Shown here in pieces: positions 24,452 to 34,418 of a stretch of DNA of 64,000 nucleotides. The DNA is taken from positions 140,875 to 204,874 of the forward strand of contig NZ_GL385912.1 in NCBI RefSeq assembly GCF_000146285.1, given 5' to 3'. The translations under genes and the position numbers were made by a program. Numbering within the stretch: position 1 is the first letter of the stretch; each line of letters starts with the position of its first letter. This DNA is from Mobiluncus curtisii subsp. curtisii ATCC 35241. GTDB taxonomy: Bacteria > Actinomycetota > Actinomycetes > Actinomycetales > Actinomycetaceae. Below the pieces are notes generated by a model. It worked only from the letters and a program-made list of their open reading frames with translations. It was not told where the DNA came from and did no database searches.

Positions 24452-25072
24452 TTGGATCAAAAACAATGGCGCGTAGGCGTCTTGGCTCTGCAGGGTTCGG
24501 TGATTGAGCATGTCCGAGCCCTGCAGGCTTTGGGCGCCCTTCCTGTGGAGGTAAAAGTTAGCGCTCACCTGCAGGATTTGGACGGTTTGATTATTCCCGG
24601 CGGGGAATCTACCACCATGTATAAGTTGGCGCGAGCCTTCGACCTGTTCGATTCCTTAAAAGCCTTTGTTCACAGTGGAAAAGCCATTTATGGCAGCTGC
24701 GCAGGCATGATTATGCTGGCTGACCATATTGTTGACGGTATCGAGGGGCAAGAGACGCTGGGAGGATTGGACGTGGTAGTGCGACGTAACGCGTTCGGTC
24801 GACAGGTCGATTCGGCGCAAAGTTTCGTCGACCCCGGTTCCTTCGGGGGCGACCAGCCCCTTCCGGCGGTATTTATTCGCGCTCCTTGGGTGGAGTCGGT
24901 CGGATCGGGGGTGGAAGTGCTCTCGACTTGGCAGCAAACTCCCCAGTCGACTCCGCGAGTGGTGGCAGTACGCCAAGGTCCCTTGTTGGCGACCTCATTC
25001 CACCCCGAAGTAACCGATGACCTGCGAGTACATAGCTACTTCTTGAACCTTGTGAAAGCTCAGACCAACTGA
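24452..25072 (+). CDS. pdxT: pyridoxal 5'-phosphate synthase, glutaminase subunit PdxT
   Basis: Class I glutamine amidotransferase that feeds ammonia to PdxS. The nucleophile Cys is in IYGSCAGMIML, the His-Glu pair in SFHPEVTDD, and GLIIPGGESTTMYKL is the oxyanion region. TTG 24452 is chosen over ATG 24446 because AAAAGG ends directly before the ATG, leaving no spacer, and is correctly spaced for the TTG (206 residues). Together with PdxS it gives a DXP-independent B6 route. Confidence 0.95.
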   Translation: MDQKQWRVGVLALQGSVIEHVRALQALGALPVEVKVSAHLQDLDGLIIPGGESTTMYKLARAFDLFDSLKAFVHSGKAIYGSCAGMIMLADHIVDGIEGQETLGGLDVVVRRNAFGRQVDSAQSFVDPGSFGGDQPLPAVFIRAPWVESVGSGVEVLSTWQQTPQSTPRVVAVRQGPLLATSFHPEVTDDLRVHSYFLNLVKAQTN

Positions 25073-25095
25073 GAGCCACTAAAAGGGGAAAGATC

Positions 25096-25737
25096 ATGGA
25101 CGAAGTCTGGCGTTCGGCACAGCACTGTGATGCTGTGCCGAACGCGGGGTTCGAGAGTGATACGCAGACCTCTCTGGAGGACTATTTCCTGAATGAATGG
25201 CCCCAGGATGAGGACGGCTATAACCATCGCCAGGCCGCACGAGTCGTGGCTTTCAACAGTCGTGACGAGTTGCTATTGCTGCGTGGGCATGACTTTTCTG
25301 ATTTCGACCACTGGTGGTGGTTTACCGTCGGCGGCGGACTGGAGATAGGGGAGGACCCGCGAGCTGGGGCAATACGGGAGTTCTTTGAAGAAACCGGTTA
25401 CCGTCTGCAGCCAGACGCGTTGGTTGGTCCGGTGCTATGCCGGCACGCCACCTTCGAGTTTCACGCGTTGACTTGCCGCCAAGACGAGCTGTTTTTTCTG
25501 ACCTGGCTGCCTGGAGAACCCGTGTTTGTGCGAGACGGGTTTACCGCCGTCGAACAGAAAGTCTTGGATGAAATGAGATGGTGGAACCTCTCTGCATTAC
25601 AACGCGAAATAGCTGATGGTGCAGTGGTTTACCCGCAGGATTTAGTTTCCCTGGCGCGTGGCTGGGTGCGGGGCTGGGATGGGACCTGCCCGGAAATCAG
25701 TGAAGGTACCGTGGGGAAGCGCCGCCCTGCTGGTTAA
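25096..25737 (+). CDS. Nudix hydrolase
   Basis: A 213-residue protein whose Nudix box is complete (GGGLEIGEDPRAGAIREF then FEETGY), preceded by WWWFTVGG. Substrate unknown; similar actinobacterial proteins are annotated as general NDP-X hydrolases. AAGGGGAAAG before ATG 25096 is a strong site. Oddity: codons 5-16 carry a perfect 15-bp inverted repeat (25110-25124 with 25131-25145, six-base loop), which could hinder translation unless it is used for control. It is followed by a strong terminator. Confidence 0.88.
   Translation: MDEVWRSAQHCDAVPNAGFESDTQTSLEDYFLNEWPQDEDGYNHRQAARVVAFNSRDELLLLRGHDFSDFDHWWWFTVGGGLEIGEDPRAGAIREFFEETGYRLQPDALVGPVLCRHATFEFHALTCRQDELFFLTWLPGEPVFVRDGFTAVEQKVLDEMRWWNLSALQREIADGAVVYPQDLVSLARGWVRGWDGTCPEISEGTVGKRRPAG
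25110..25145. repeat. 15-bp perfect inverted repeat within the Nudix coding start
   Basis: GCGTTCGGCACAGCA and its exact complement, loop CTGTGA, beginning 14 nt after the A of the start codon. Confidence 0.85.
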
Positions 25738-25739
25738 AC

Positions 25740-25772
25740 TTTTGGTGCCTGATCACAGAACAGGCACCAAAA
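25740..25772. terminator. terminator after the Nudix gene
   Basis: TTTTGGTGCCTG (25740-25751) and CAGGCACCAAAA (25761-25772) pair perfectly over 12 bp. A T-rich run follows, and an A-run closes the stem, so it may work both ways. Confidence 0.85.
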
Positions 25773-25894
25773 GCATTTATTTTGACCGAAGTCAGTAATG
25801 AAAGGCGTTTTCGGTGCCTCCGATTGTGGAGTGTGCAGGTTCGCCGTGGCATGCCGCTATCCCTAGGCTAGCTTTCAGGCTAAAATTTGTAGCC

Positions 25895-27334
25895 ATGCTC
25901 GCGTCCTCGCTTTCCGTGTTTGATGTCATCCAAGTCGGTGTCGGACCTTCCGCTTCACACACCGTCGGGCCGATGCGCGCCGGTGCGGATTTCGTGGCAC
26001 TATTGCTTGATTCTGGGCAGCCTTTCCGGCGTCTGGAAGTTGAGCTCCAGGGTTCTTTGGGCGCCACTGGTCGTGGACACCTCAGCGATGGTGCGGTGCT
26101 GGGGGGTCTTTCCGGTTTCGTTCCCGCTACGGTACAGCCCGGCGCGGTAGCGCGTCTGTTGGACGCGGTGACTCCGGAAGGCGCACTAGTCTTGCCGGGC
26201 GGGGTGACGGTGCCGTTCTGCTTTGAGCGGGATTTGCTTTACCGACCGCAGACGATAGCCCCATTCCATGCGAATTCTCTCGTGATTAGAGCCTACGATG
26301 ATGCTCAGGTTACCTTTTCGAAACGCTACTATTCCACCGGTGGGGGGTTCGTCACCCGTGACGAGGTAGATTCCGGGGAACCCGGTGAACTGACCTCCCT
26401 CGATGAGGGTACCGCCGCAGCTGACGTGCCCTACCCGTACAACTCTATGGACGACCTTTTGCAACTGGCGCAAAGCGAGGGAAAATCCCTCGGCGACCTG
26501 GTGCGAGCCAATGAGCTAAGTCGGATGACCAAGACTGAGCTGGGGCAAGGTCTGGACAACCTGCGCAAGATGATGAACAAATGCATAGATAACGGCTGCA
26601 CCAGCACGGAAACCATTCTGCCTGGCGGATTGTCCGTGCCGCGCCGAGCGCACCGATTGTTCCTCCACTTGCGAGCTCGAGATGGCAAGCCCGGCACTCC
26701 GGCGATTTGGCGTAGCTTCGCGCAAGACCCTATGCGCGCAATGGACTGGGTGAACCTGTGGGCGCTGTCCGTAAACGAGGAAAACGCGGCTGGCGGAATG
26801 GTGGTGCGAGCCCCCACAAATGGTTCGGCGGGTATCGTGGCAGCGGTGGGGCGTTACCTGCAGTGGTTTTGTCCCGAAGTGGAACAGAAATGTGGCTCGG
26901 CGCAGCGCGACTATCTGACGGTGGCAGGGGCGGTAGGTGGAATCATCAAAACGAATGCCTCTGTCGCTGGGGCAGAAGTCGGCTGTCAGGGTGAAGTCGG
27001 ATCCGCGGCAGCTATGGCAGCGGGAGGCTTGGCTGCCGCTTTGGGGGGCAGTCCTCACCAGATTGAGAACGCCGCTGAAATCGCGATGGAGCATCATCTG
27101 GGCTTGACCTGCGACCCTATCGGCGGTCTGGTGCAGGTTCCCTGCATCGAACGCAATGCTATCGCTGCCATCAAAGCTATTAACGCCGCCCGCATGAGCT
27201 TGTGGGGAGACGGAACACATCGGGTCAGCTTTGACGAAGTTATTGAGACTATGCACCAGACTGGTCTGGATATGAACTCAAAATACAAAGAAACCGCCAC
27301 CGGGGGGCTGGCGGTCAACGTCGTGGAATGCTGA
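25895..27334 (+). CDS. sdaA: L-serine ammonia-lyase, iron-sulfur type
   Basis: Converts L-serine to pyruvate and ammonia with a [4Fe-4S] cluster; 479 residues, the single-chain form with alpha and beta parts fused. The beta part opens with GVGPSASHTVGPMRAG. The cluster cysteines are seen around EKCGSAQRD, GAEVGCQGEVGSAAAM and CDPIGGLVQVPCIERN. An upstream in-frame extension to 25814 is rejected: ATG 25895 is the normal family start. TAAAAT at 25881-25886 is placed so that transcription would begin at or next to the ATG (leaderless). Confidence 0.95.
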   Translation: MLASSLSVFDVIQVGVGPSASHTVGPMRAGADFVALLLDSGQPFRRLEVELQGSLGATGRGHLSDGAVLGGLSGFVPATVQPGAVARLLDAVTPEGALVLPGGVTVPFCFERDLLYRPQTIAPFHANSLVIRAYDDAQVTFSKRYYSTGGGFVTRDEVDSGEPGELTSLDEGTAAADVPYPYNSMDDLLQLAQSEGKSLGDLVRANELSRMTKTELGQGLDNLRKMMNKCIDNGCTSTETILPGGLSVPRRAHRLFLHLRARDGKPGTPAIWRSFAQDPMRAMDWVNLWALSVNEENAAGGMVVRAPTNGSAGIVAAVGRYLQWFCPEVEQKCGSAQRDYLTVAGAVGGIIKTNASVAGAEVGCQGEVGSAAAMAAGGLAAALGGSPHQIENAAEIAMEHHLGLTCDPIGGLVQVPCIERNAIAAIKAINAARMSLWGDGTHRVSFDEVIETMHQTGLDMNSKYKETATGGLAVNVVEC

Positions 27335-27414
27335 AAAATCAGCGTTTAGAAATCGAAATTTGGGTTTCATGCGGCTACGGTCCGATGATTGTGTCGGAAT
27401 TGCGGTAATCTCAG

Positions 27415-27442
27415 TTGGACGATACGAGGAACGTTTTATTAA
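27415..27442 (+). promoter_or_regulatory. promoter of the yebC-ruv operon
   Basis: TTGGAC (27415-27420) and TATTAA (27437-27442), 16-bp spacer, about 40 bp before yebC. Confidence 0.4.
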
Positions 27443-27483
27443 ACTGTCTTCGTTATAGGCAAGAAGTTTAAGGAGATACACCA

Positions 27484-28242
27484 ATGTCGGGTCACTCAAA
27501 ATGGGCCACCACGAAACATAAGAAGGCTGCCATCGACGCCAAGCGCGGCAAGCTGTTTGCGCGCCTGATTAAGAATATCGAAGTGGCGGCGCGTACCGGC
27601 GGCGGTGATCCTGCCGGTAATCCGACCCTTTTTGATGCCATTCAGAAAGCCAAGAAATCCTCCGTTCCTGCGGATAACATCGATCGCGCGGTGAAGCGCG
27701 GCTCTGGTGCTGAATCCGGTGGTGCAGACTGGCAGTCCATTACTTACGAAGGCTACGGACCTAGCGGGGTGGGCTTCATCGTGGAGTGCCTCACCGATAA
27801 TAAGAATCGCGCGGTGTCTGAAGTGCGGACTATTTTTAGCCGTAACGGTGGCAATATCGCCGATTCTGGTTCCGTTTCTTACCAGTTTGCCCGCCGTGGG
27901 GTCATCGAGGTCGCCAAAGTTGACGGCTTGGACGAAGACAAGATTCTGGAAGCGGTGTTGGCAGCTGGCGCTGATGATGTGGAAGATGCTGGTGAAATTT
28001 TTGTAATTGAGACTGAACCGACGGATTTGGTGGCGGTGCGTACCGCTTTGCAGGATGCTGGGATTGACTACGACTCGGCGGAATCCCAGTTCGTTCCTTC
28101 GGTCAAGGTGGGCTTGGACTTGGATGCCTATCGCAAGGTCATGCGCCTGTTCGACGCTCTCGAGGATAGCGATGACGTGCAGAACGTGTACATGAACGGC
28201 GATGCTTCCGATGATGTCATCGCACAATACGAAGCCGAATAG
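27484..28242 (+). CDS. yebC: YebC/PmpR/TACO1 family protein
   Basis: A 252-residue conserved protein long annotated as a transcriptional regulator and more recently linked to ribosomes and translation of difficult sequences. The hallmark start is [20 protein letters not shown], followed by [19 protein letters not shown] and [10 protein letters not shown]. Strong ribosome site AAGGAGATA. First gene of an operon with ruvC, ruvA and ruvB, the classical actinobacterial order. Confidence 0.95.
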   Translation: MSGHSKWATTKHKKAAIDAKRGKLFARLIKNIEVAARTGGGDPAGNPTLFDAIQKAKKSSVPADNIDRAVKRGSGAESGGADWQSITYEGYGPSGVGFIVECLTDNKNRAVSEVRTIFSRNGGNIADSGSVSYQFARRGVIEVAKVDGLDEDKILEAVLAAGADDVEDAGEIFVIETEPTDLVAVRTALQDAGIDYDSAESQFVPSVKVGLDLDAYRKVMRLFDALEDSDDVQNVYMNGDASDDVIAQYEAE

Positions 28243-28253
28243 TAAACGTCTCT

Positions 28254-28895
28254 ATGCGAGTTTTGGGCATCGACCCCGGTATCACCAGGTGTGGTATCGG
28301 GGTCGTTGACTTTGATACGAGCCGGCGGTGTACTTTGGTCTATGTCGATGTGGTGCGCAGTGACCCGAACACTGCCACACAGTTTCGACTCTTGAAAATT
28401 TCACAAGGGGTGGCTGAAGCTATCAATCGCTTTCAGCCGGACATTGTGGCTTTGGAGCGTCCTTTTGCAAAGGAAAATCGTCAATCTGTAGCTACCACTA
28501 TGCAGGCGATGGGCATCGCCATGGTTGAAGCGGCGCGTCAGGGGCTCCCTGTAGCAGTACACACGCCCTCGGAGGTGAAAGCAGCTGTGAGTGGTAATGG
28601 GAGCGCCTCTAAAGCGCAGGTACAGGCTATGGTGGCACGGATTTTGCGCTTAGATAAACCACCAAAGCCCGCCGATGCGGCTGACGCATTAGCTATTGCT
28701 ATCACTCAAGCCTGGCGTGGCACAGGGATTCTCGGAGCGGGTGCGGATGGAGATTTTAGCGTCAGTTTGAGTGGGAAAGTGAAAACGGCAGCCGGCACTC
28801 ACTTGACTGCTGCCCAACGCTTGTGGGCAGAAGCGGAAGCAAAAACTCGACGTTCCGGCGCGGTGGATCCACGACGACACCAGAAACCGCTATAG
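28254..28895 (+). CDS. ruvC: Holliday junction endonuclease RuvC
   Basis: Resolves Holliday junctions; 213 residues. Catalytic acids are visible: Asp7 in LGIDPGITRCG, Glu in VALERPFAKEN, and the Asp pair in KPADAADALAIAI. The C-terminal 45 residues form a basic tail beyond the usual core (TRRSGAVDPRRHQK). It lies 11 nt after yebC and is followed 36 nt later by ruvA. The ribosome site is weak, so coupling to yebC is likely. Confidence 0.96.
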   Translation: MRVLGIDPGITRCGIGVVDFDTSRRCTLVYVDVVRSDPNTATQFRLLKISQGVAEAINRFQPDIVALERPFAKENRQSVATTMQAMGIAMVEAARQGLPVAVHTPSEVKAAVSGNGSASKAQVQAMVARILRLDKPPKPADAADALAIAITQAWRGTGILGAGADGDFSVSLSGKVKTAAGTHLTAAQRLWAEAEAKTRRSGAVDPRRHQKPL

Positions 28896-28931
28896 TACAA
28901 ATGTTCGAATTTTCAACCACGAGGACAATTA

Positions 28932-29516
28932 GTGATTTCTGTAATTAAAGGGGAGGTCGTCTCCAAGAAGCTGGACCGAGCTACGGTGCTGGTGGGGGGA
29001 TTGGGATTGGAATTTCTTGCCACCCCCAATACCTTGGCAACTTTGGTTCCGGGAACGACCGCCACGGTGCAAACATACCTGGTGGTTCGCGAAGATTCCT
29101 TGACTCTGTATGGATTTGCTTCTCCCTCGGAACGTGATACTTTTGCGACTTTGATGCAAGTCAAAGGGATTGGTCCCAAGCTCGGATTAGCGGCCCTCTC
29201 AGTTTTGAGCCCCGAAGCCCTAGCTGCAGCGGTGGCTAACAGTGATGTGGCGGCGTTGCAAGGCATTCCCGGTGTGGGCAAGAAGTCCGCTGAACGGATG
29301 ATTCTGGAAATCGGGGACAAACTCGGTGGCGTATCTGGCGTGGCAGCATCCACAGGTGCGACAGCCGGTTTTAACGCCAGTACCGTCGTCGAAGCGCTGA
29401 GCAATCTGGGTTACAACCAAGCTCTCGCTACCGAAGCGGTCAACGCGGTATCAGCCAGTGATGCTCCCACCGCATTGCGGGAAGCCTTAAAGTACCTGGG
29501 GAGCAAACGTGGCTGA
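28932..29516 (+). CDS. ruvA: Holliday junction helicase subunit RuvA
   Basis: Tetrameric junction-binding protein that loads RuvB. 194 residues: an OB-fold N-terminus ([15 protein letters not shown]), helix-hairpin-helix motifs in [16 protein letters not shown] and [16 protein letters not shown], and a C-terminal RuvB-binding domain ([18 protein letters not shown]). Start GTG 28932 after GAGGAC. Its end overlaps the ruvB start by 8 bp. Confidence 0.96.
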   Translation: MISVIKGEVVSKKLDRATVLVGGLGLEFLATPNTLATLVPGTTATVQTYLVVREDSLTLYGFASPSERDTFATLMQVKGIGPKLGLAALSVLSPEALAAAVANSDVAALQGIPGVGKKSAERMILEIGDKLGGVSGVAASTGATAGFNASTVVEALSNLGYNQALATEAVNAVSASDAPTALREALKYLGSKRG

Positions 29517-30546
29517 AGATACAGATTTCTCTCATGAGCAGCGTTTGGTGGATTCCTCCGCGCCCGATGCGGAACGCGCCGCCGAAGCGGCTTTGCGCCC
29601 CAAGACGCTCGGTGATTTCATCGGTCAGGAAACTGTCAAGACCCAGTTGCAGCTGGTCCTTTCGGCAGCAAAAGAACGGGGTGAGGCTGCCGACCATGTT
29701 TTGTTAGCGGGTCCTCCGGGGCTGGGTAAGACGACTCTGGCAATGATTATCGCCGCTGAAATGTCATCTTCACTGCGACTGACTTCCGGTCCTGCCATCG
29801 GTCACGCTGGTGATCTAGCGGCGATACTGTCTTCTCTGCAAGAGGACGATGTCCTGTTTATTGACGAAATTCACCGGTTGGCACGTCCTGCCGAAGAAAT
29901 GCTTTACCTGGCAATGGAAGATTTTCGAGTTGATGTCGTAGTGGGCAAAGGACCTGGCGCCACATCTATTCCTCTGACGCTGCCACCCTTTACCCTGGTC
30001 GGAGCCACAACTCGGGCGGGTCTGCTCCCAGCACCCCTGCGTGACCGCTTCGGTTTTACCGCGCATCTGGAGCCCTACCAGCCCCCAGATTTGGCACTCA
30101 TCGTGAAACGTTCTGCCAGTTTGCTGGGGTCTGAGATTACCGAGGACGCTGCCAGCGAAATTGCCCGCCGTTCGCGTGGTACGCCTCGGGTAGCGAACCG
30201 TCTGTTGCGCCGGGTCATTGACTTTGCCCTGGTTCATGGTCATCCCCGGTGTGATTTGGAATCGGCACGTCGTGCCTTGGAACTGTTCGAGGTCGACGAG
30301 CTGGGCTTGGATCGCTTGGATCGCAGTGTTTTACGTGCGGTAATAGAGAGATTTGCGGGAGGCCCGGTTGGTTTGCACACCCTCGCGGTGTCCGTCGGGG
30401 AGGAACCAGAGACGATTGAAGAAGTCGTGGAGCCGTTCCTGGTGAGAGAAGGTCTCTTGATACGTACCAATCGAGGTCGCGCCATCACTCCGAAAGGTTG
30501 CGAACACTTAGGCGTTACTCCACCGGCGGAAAATGCTCTGTTTTAG
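29509..30546 (+). CDS. ruvB: Holliday junction branch-migration ATPase RuvB
   Basis: AAA+ motor for branch migration, 345 residues. Walker [12 protein letters not shown], Walker [10 protein letters not shown], sensor 1 [10 protein letters not shown], arginine finger region PLRDRFG, and the C-terminal winged helix with [15 protein letters not shown]. Starts at GTG 29509 inside ruvA with GGGGAG before it. Confidence 0.97.
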   Translation: MAEDTDFSHEQRLVDSSAPDAERAAEAALRPKTLGDFIGQETVKTQLQLVLSAAKERGEAADHVLLAGPPGLGKTTLAMIIAAEMSSSLRLTSGPAIGHAGDLAAILSSLQEDDVLFIDEIHRLARPAEEMLYLAMEDFRVDVVVGKGPGATSIPLTLPPFTLVGATTRAGLLPAPLRDRFGFTAHLEPYQPPDLALIVKRSASLLGSEITEDAASEIARRSRGTPRVANRLLRRVIDFALVHGHPRCDLESARRALELFEVDELGLDRLDRSVLRAVIERFAGGPVGLHTLAVSVGEEPETIEEVVEPFLVREGLLIRTNRGRAITPKGCEHLGVTPPAENALF

Positions 30547-30618
30547 CGGGTATATTTTCCGTTTTTGTCGTGCAGGCTTTAGACTTGGACGGTCGCCTAA
30601 TTTAAGGAAGGTTTATCT

Positions 30619-31089
30619 GTGCTGCCATTTCAAAATGCCGCAAGCAATGCCCAAAATCCCATGATTACTTGGGGGATACTTGGTTTAGCGTTTTTGTTGA
30701 TGATTATTTTTATGCGCAGGTCCGGTCAGAAACGCTTGTCTCAGATGGAAGAGCAGCGTAAGTCTATGGAACAGATGATGACTCCGGGGACTTGGGTGCG
30801 TACCACCTCCGGTTTCTTTGGCAAAGTCGTCGAAGTTAGTGGGGAAGTTATTACCTTGACTAATCTGACCGGTGAGGAAACCTTGTGGGATATTCGGGCT
30901 ATCGCCAAAGTGGAGGATCCGAACTTTGGAACCGTTAGTGACTCTGATTCCGTGACGGAAACGGATTCGGTGGCTGCTGACCCGGAAGCACCTGAAACCA
31001 AGCCAGAGGAATCAGGATTTGGCTCCAACGTGGAAGATAATTCCACACCCGGTGAGGACACTGAAAAAGGTGAGGGTCACACCTTTTGA
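30619..31089 (+). CDS. yajC: preprotein translocase subunit YajC
   Basis: Single-span membrane partner of SecDF, 156 residues. The N-terminal helix (TWGILGLAFLLMIIFMRRSG) is followed by the conserved cytoplasmic part (MMTPGTWVRTTSGFFGKVVE and TLTNLTGEETLWDIRAIAKV). The last 60 residues are an acidic, low-complexity Ser/Thr/Glu tail not found in short homologues. GTG 30619 follows AAGGAAGG. Directly upstream of secD. Confidence 0.92.
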   Translation: MLPFQNAASNAQNPMITWGILGLAFLLMIIFMRRSGQKRLSQMEEQRKSMEQMMTPGTWVRTTSGFFGKVVEVSGEVITLTNLTGEETLWDIRAIAKVEDPNFGTVSDSDSVTETDSVAADPEAPETKPEESGFGSNVEDNSTPGEDTEKGEGHTF

Positions 31090-31140
31090 CCCCGAGACTT
31101 TTACAACACACATTGAAAGCTAGATAAAGAAGGAAAATCT

Positions 31141-33306
31141 GTGGCTGCCAAGAAGACTAAGAACAAGGCGTTGCGCACACTCATATTTTTCGCCGTGATT
31201 GTGGTGGCTCTGGCGGGGACCCTGGTTGGTTCGACCATTTTCTCAAATGGCTCGTATGCCCCGAAGCTGGCTATCGATCTAGAAGGTGGAACCCAGCTGA
31301 TTCTCACCCCGAAAAATACAGAAGCCAAGGCAAAAGCCATCTCCGACGCCGATATTGAACAAGCTATTGAAGTCATCCGCCAGCGTATCGACGCCTCCGG
31401 TGTCGCCGAGGCCGAGATTGCGCGGAATGGTCAAGAGAACATTTCGGTAGGTATTCCCGGCAACCCCAGCGAAGAAACTTTGGCATTGATTCAACAGTCC
31501 GCAGTCATGCGTTTCCGTACCGTGCTGCTGAGCGCGCCAGGTAATGCTACTAATAATGAGGATCCCCAAGCGCTTCTGGGACAGTTGACGGGGGCTGCGG
31601 CTCCTGCCGGACAGGGGCAACCAGCCGCCGGAGAAACCGGTGGTCAACAAACTCAGACCACGGTGGGCAAAGGCAATAATACCGTGACGATTCCGCCTTC
31701 TGCGCCGACAGAAAAGGGTAAAACGCAGTCTTTGGTCTTAAACTCTACGGATCCCAGCGCTACTCCTGCGCCGACAAGCAATCCGGGCAAGCCGGCACCC
31801 ACACCGGCTGCTAAACAGCACCCCTCCGCGGCGATTCCTTTCGATGAACTCATGAAACAGGCGGAAAAATATCCCGATACTCCCGCCGGTGAGTCCAAAG
31901 TCATTAACGACCGGAAACACATCACGGTACGGGATATGTTCATCTTTAATCATTTGGATTGCACCGACCCGGCATCTCTCAAGGGTGGTTCCCTGGATGA
32001 CCCGAAAAAGAATTTGGTGGCTTGCTCTAAGGAAGGTTACGAAAAGTACATCTTGGGTCCCGAGGTACTTTCCGGTACCGACTTGGTCTCCGCGTCTTCC
32101 GGAATGGGCACTAACCAGCAGGGTAACGCTACCGGTCAGTGGGAAGTTGCGCTGAAACTCGATGCCGATGGCGCCAAGAAATTCGATGCCGTGGCAAAGG
32201 TTCTCTACCCCAACCAAACTCAGGGTAGCAACCGTAATCCTGACAATAACCGTTTCGCGATTGTGCTGGACTCCCTGGTCGTCAGTGCTCCGGGGGTAAA
32301 CGCTCCCGCGTTCGGTGGCTCGGCATCTATCTCCGGTTCCTTGACGAGAGAATCCTCCGCCACTTTGGCTAATCAGCTCCAGTTTGGTTCGCTGCCTCTG
32401 AACTTTGAACAGCAATCCAAGCAATCCATCTCGGCTACCTTGGGTGGGGAACACCTGAAAGTCGGGTTCTATGCCGCTATCGTTGGCTTGATTCTGGTCG
32501 TGCTGTATCTGCTCCAGCAATATCATGCTTTGGCAGGTTTGGCGACGGCATCCCTGCTTCTGGCTGGTGGCATCGTGTACTTGGCAGTGGCTATTCTGTC
32601 TTGGTCGATGGGATACCGACTCTCGCTGGCAGGGGTGGTCGGTTTGATTGTGGCAGTCGGCGTGACCATGGACTCGTTCATCATCTATTTCGAACGTATC
32701 CGCGATGAGGTTCGTGATGGCAAGCCCCTGGCAACCGCGGTGGAAACCGGATGGAACCGCGCGAAACGCACCATTGTGGTGTCCGATATTGTGAACATCG
32801 TGGCTGCGGTGGTTCTCTATGTTCTGGCTGTTGGTGGTGTGCAGGGCTTCGCATTTACCTTGGGTCTAACCACGTTGGTTGACTTGGGAATTATCTTCCT
32901 GTTCACTCACCCCATGATGTCGTTGCTCATCAAGACTCGTTACTTCGGTGAAGGTCGGAAGTTCAGCGGTCTCGATCCCCTGCACCTTGGTGCCAGCAGC
33001 GACCGCATCTATATGCGTTCCACCGCAACCGCGACTTCTTCTCGTAAAAAGAAATCTGCGCAAAAGGTCGCGTCGCCAACTATCTCTCTGGCTCGCCAAA
33101 AGGCTGGTTTACTGCAGACAGACGAGGAAGATACTGCAGATACAGCTGCCACTCCGAGCGCGAATCTAGAATCGGATACTCCCGCGACTGAGTCTGCAGC
33201 GGAAACTTCCTCGACTGAATCGCAGTCTGAGACTGCGAAATCTGATGAGAGCGGGGACACCACCTCGAAAGACGAACCCACTCAGACAGAGGAGGACGCG
33301 AAATGA
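31141..33306 (+). CDS. secD: protein translocase subunit SecD
   Basis: Membrane motor helping Sec export with proton force; 721 residues. One N-terminal helix, then the periplasmic P1 domain, whose start is DLEGGTQLILTP. The large insert from about residue 137 to 240 is rich in Gln, Thr, Pro and Ala and looks disordered. The five-helix C-terminal part starts near KVGFYAAIVGLILVVLYLL and includes GVTMDSFIIYFERIRDE. The tail is long and acidic. GTG start after AAGAAGGAAAA. Stop overlaps the secF ATG (ATGA). Confidence 0.95.
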   Translation: MAAKKTKNKALRTLIFFAVIVVALAGTLVGSTIFSNGSYAPKLAIDLEGGTQLILTPKNTEAKAKAISDADIEQAIEVIRQRIDASGVAEAEIARNGQENISVGIPGNPSEETLALIQQSAVMRFRTVLLSAPGNATNNEDPQALLGQLTGAAAPAGQGQPAAGETGGQQTQTTVGKGNNTVTIPPSAPTEKGKTQSLVLNSTDPSATPAPTSNPGKPAPTPAAKQHPSAAIPFDELMKQAEKYPDTPAGESKVINDRKHITVRDMFIFNHLDCTDPASLKGGSLDDPKKNLVACSKEGYEKYILGPEVLSGTDLVSASSGMGTNQQGNATGQWEVALKLDADGAKKFDAVAKVLYPNQTQGSNRNPDNNRFAIVLDSLVVSAPGVNAPAFGGSASISGSLTRESSATLANQLQFGSLPLNFEQQSKQSISATLGGEHLKVGFYAAIVGLILVVLYLLQQYHALAGLATASLLLAGGIVYLAVAILSWSMGYRLSLAGVVGLIVAVGVTMDSFIIYFERIRDEVRDGKPLATAVETGWNRAKRTIVVSDIVNIVAAVVLYVLAVGGVQGFAFTLGLTTLVDLGIIFLFTHPMMSLLIKTRYFGEGRKFSGLDPLHLGASSDRIYMRSTATATSSRKKKSAQKVASPTISLARQKAGLLQTDEEDTADTAATPSANLESDTPATESAAETSSTESQSETAKSDESGDTTSKDEPTQTEEDAK

Positions 33307-34418
33307 TGAGTTATGCCCAGTGGGGTAATGCGCTTTACTCCGGAAAAAAGTCTTATGGAATCATTAAAAATCGACGGATTCCGCTCACTGTCGGAGCTAT
33401 TCTGATGGCAATATCCGTTATCGGAATCGCGATTTTCGGGTTGAACCCGTCTATTGAATTCACCGGTGGCGCTGAGTTTGTAGTTACGAACACCGTGAAA
33501 AATCCGCCTCAGCAACCTGCATATAACGCGGTCAAAGCTGCCGGTCTGAACGAACAGACTAAAGTCGCGCAGATGGGCACGAACGGTCTGCGCGTTCAAA
33601 CCAGTCAGCAGCCCAACGACGTGGAGCTCAAGATTCAGCAAGAGCTGGCAAAGGCTTACCACGTGGACATTAAGAAAGTCTCCAAAACTTCCATTGGTCC
33701 GTCTTGGGGTGCTTCGGTTTCCAAGCAGGCTTTGGTTGGTTTGCTGGTATTCATGGGCATGATTGCTGTGCTGTTGATGGCGTACTTCCGCACCTGGACC
33801 ATGTCCTTTTCCGCGCTGTTTGCCTTACTGCACGACTTCCTGATTACCTTGGGCGTTTTTGCCTACACACATATTGAGATTACTCCGGCAACGATTATCG
33901 GCTTGCTGACGATTCTGGGGTATTCACTCTATGACACGGTGGTGGTATTCGATAAAATCCGCGAAAATACTCGTGATATGTTCAATCAGTCGCGCTCCAA
34001 GTACAACGAACTGGCGAACCTCTCGATTAACCAAACCATGGTGCGTTCCATCAACACCTCCATCACCGGTATTCTGCCGGTGTCGGCGATTCTGTTCCTG
34101 GGAGCGGCGCTACTGGGTACATCCACTCTGTTGGACATCTCGATGCCGCTATTTATCGGCATGATTGTGGGTACCTTCAGCTCCATCTTTATTGCCACCC
34201 CGATGCTGACGCTGATTCGAGGGCGTTCCCAAGCTATCAAAGACCACAACGCCAAGGTGGATAAGGCTCGCGCTGCCGCGGTGGAATCCGGTGCCGCTAC
34301 TCTCAAGGAAGACGGTTCTTTCCAAGAAATTACTCCCGCGGTGGTAGCCGCTCCCATGGTTCCCGGACACCATAAGGGACAAGCTTCTCAGCCGAAACGG
34401 AAGAAGAACAAGAAATGA
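33303..34418 (+). CDS. secF: protein translocase subunit SecF
   Basis: Partner of SecD, 371 residues, six helices. The periplasmic entry NPSIEFTGGAEFVV and the membrane core GYSLYDTVVVFDKIRENTRD and RSINTSITGILPVSAIL are family hallmarks. The C-terminal 100 residues are cytoplasmic and basic at the end (QPKRKKNKK). Strong site GAGGAGG before ATG 33303. The start overlaps secD by 4 bp and the stop overlaps apt by 4 bp, so the three are one translational unit. Confidence 0.96.
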   Translation: MMSYAQWGNALYSGKKSYGIIKNRRIPLTVGAILMAISVIGIAIFGLNPSIEFTGGAEFVVTNTVKNPPQQPAYNAVKAAGLNEQTKVAQMGTNGLRVQTSQQPNDVELKIQQELAKAYHVDIKKVSKTSIGPSWGASVSKQALVGLLVFMGMIAVLLMAYFRTWTMSFSALFALLHDFLITLGVFAYTHIEITPATIIGLLTILGYSLYDTVVVFDKIRENTRDMFNQSRSKYNELANLSINQTMVRSINTSITGILPVSAILFLGAALLGTSTLLDISMPLFIGMIVGTFSSIFIATPMLTLIRGRSQAIKDHNAKVDKARAAAVESGAATLKEDGSFQEITPAVVAAPMVPGHHKGQASQPKRKKNKK

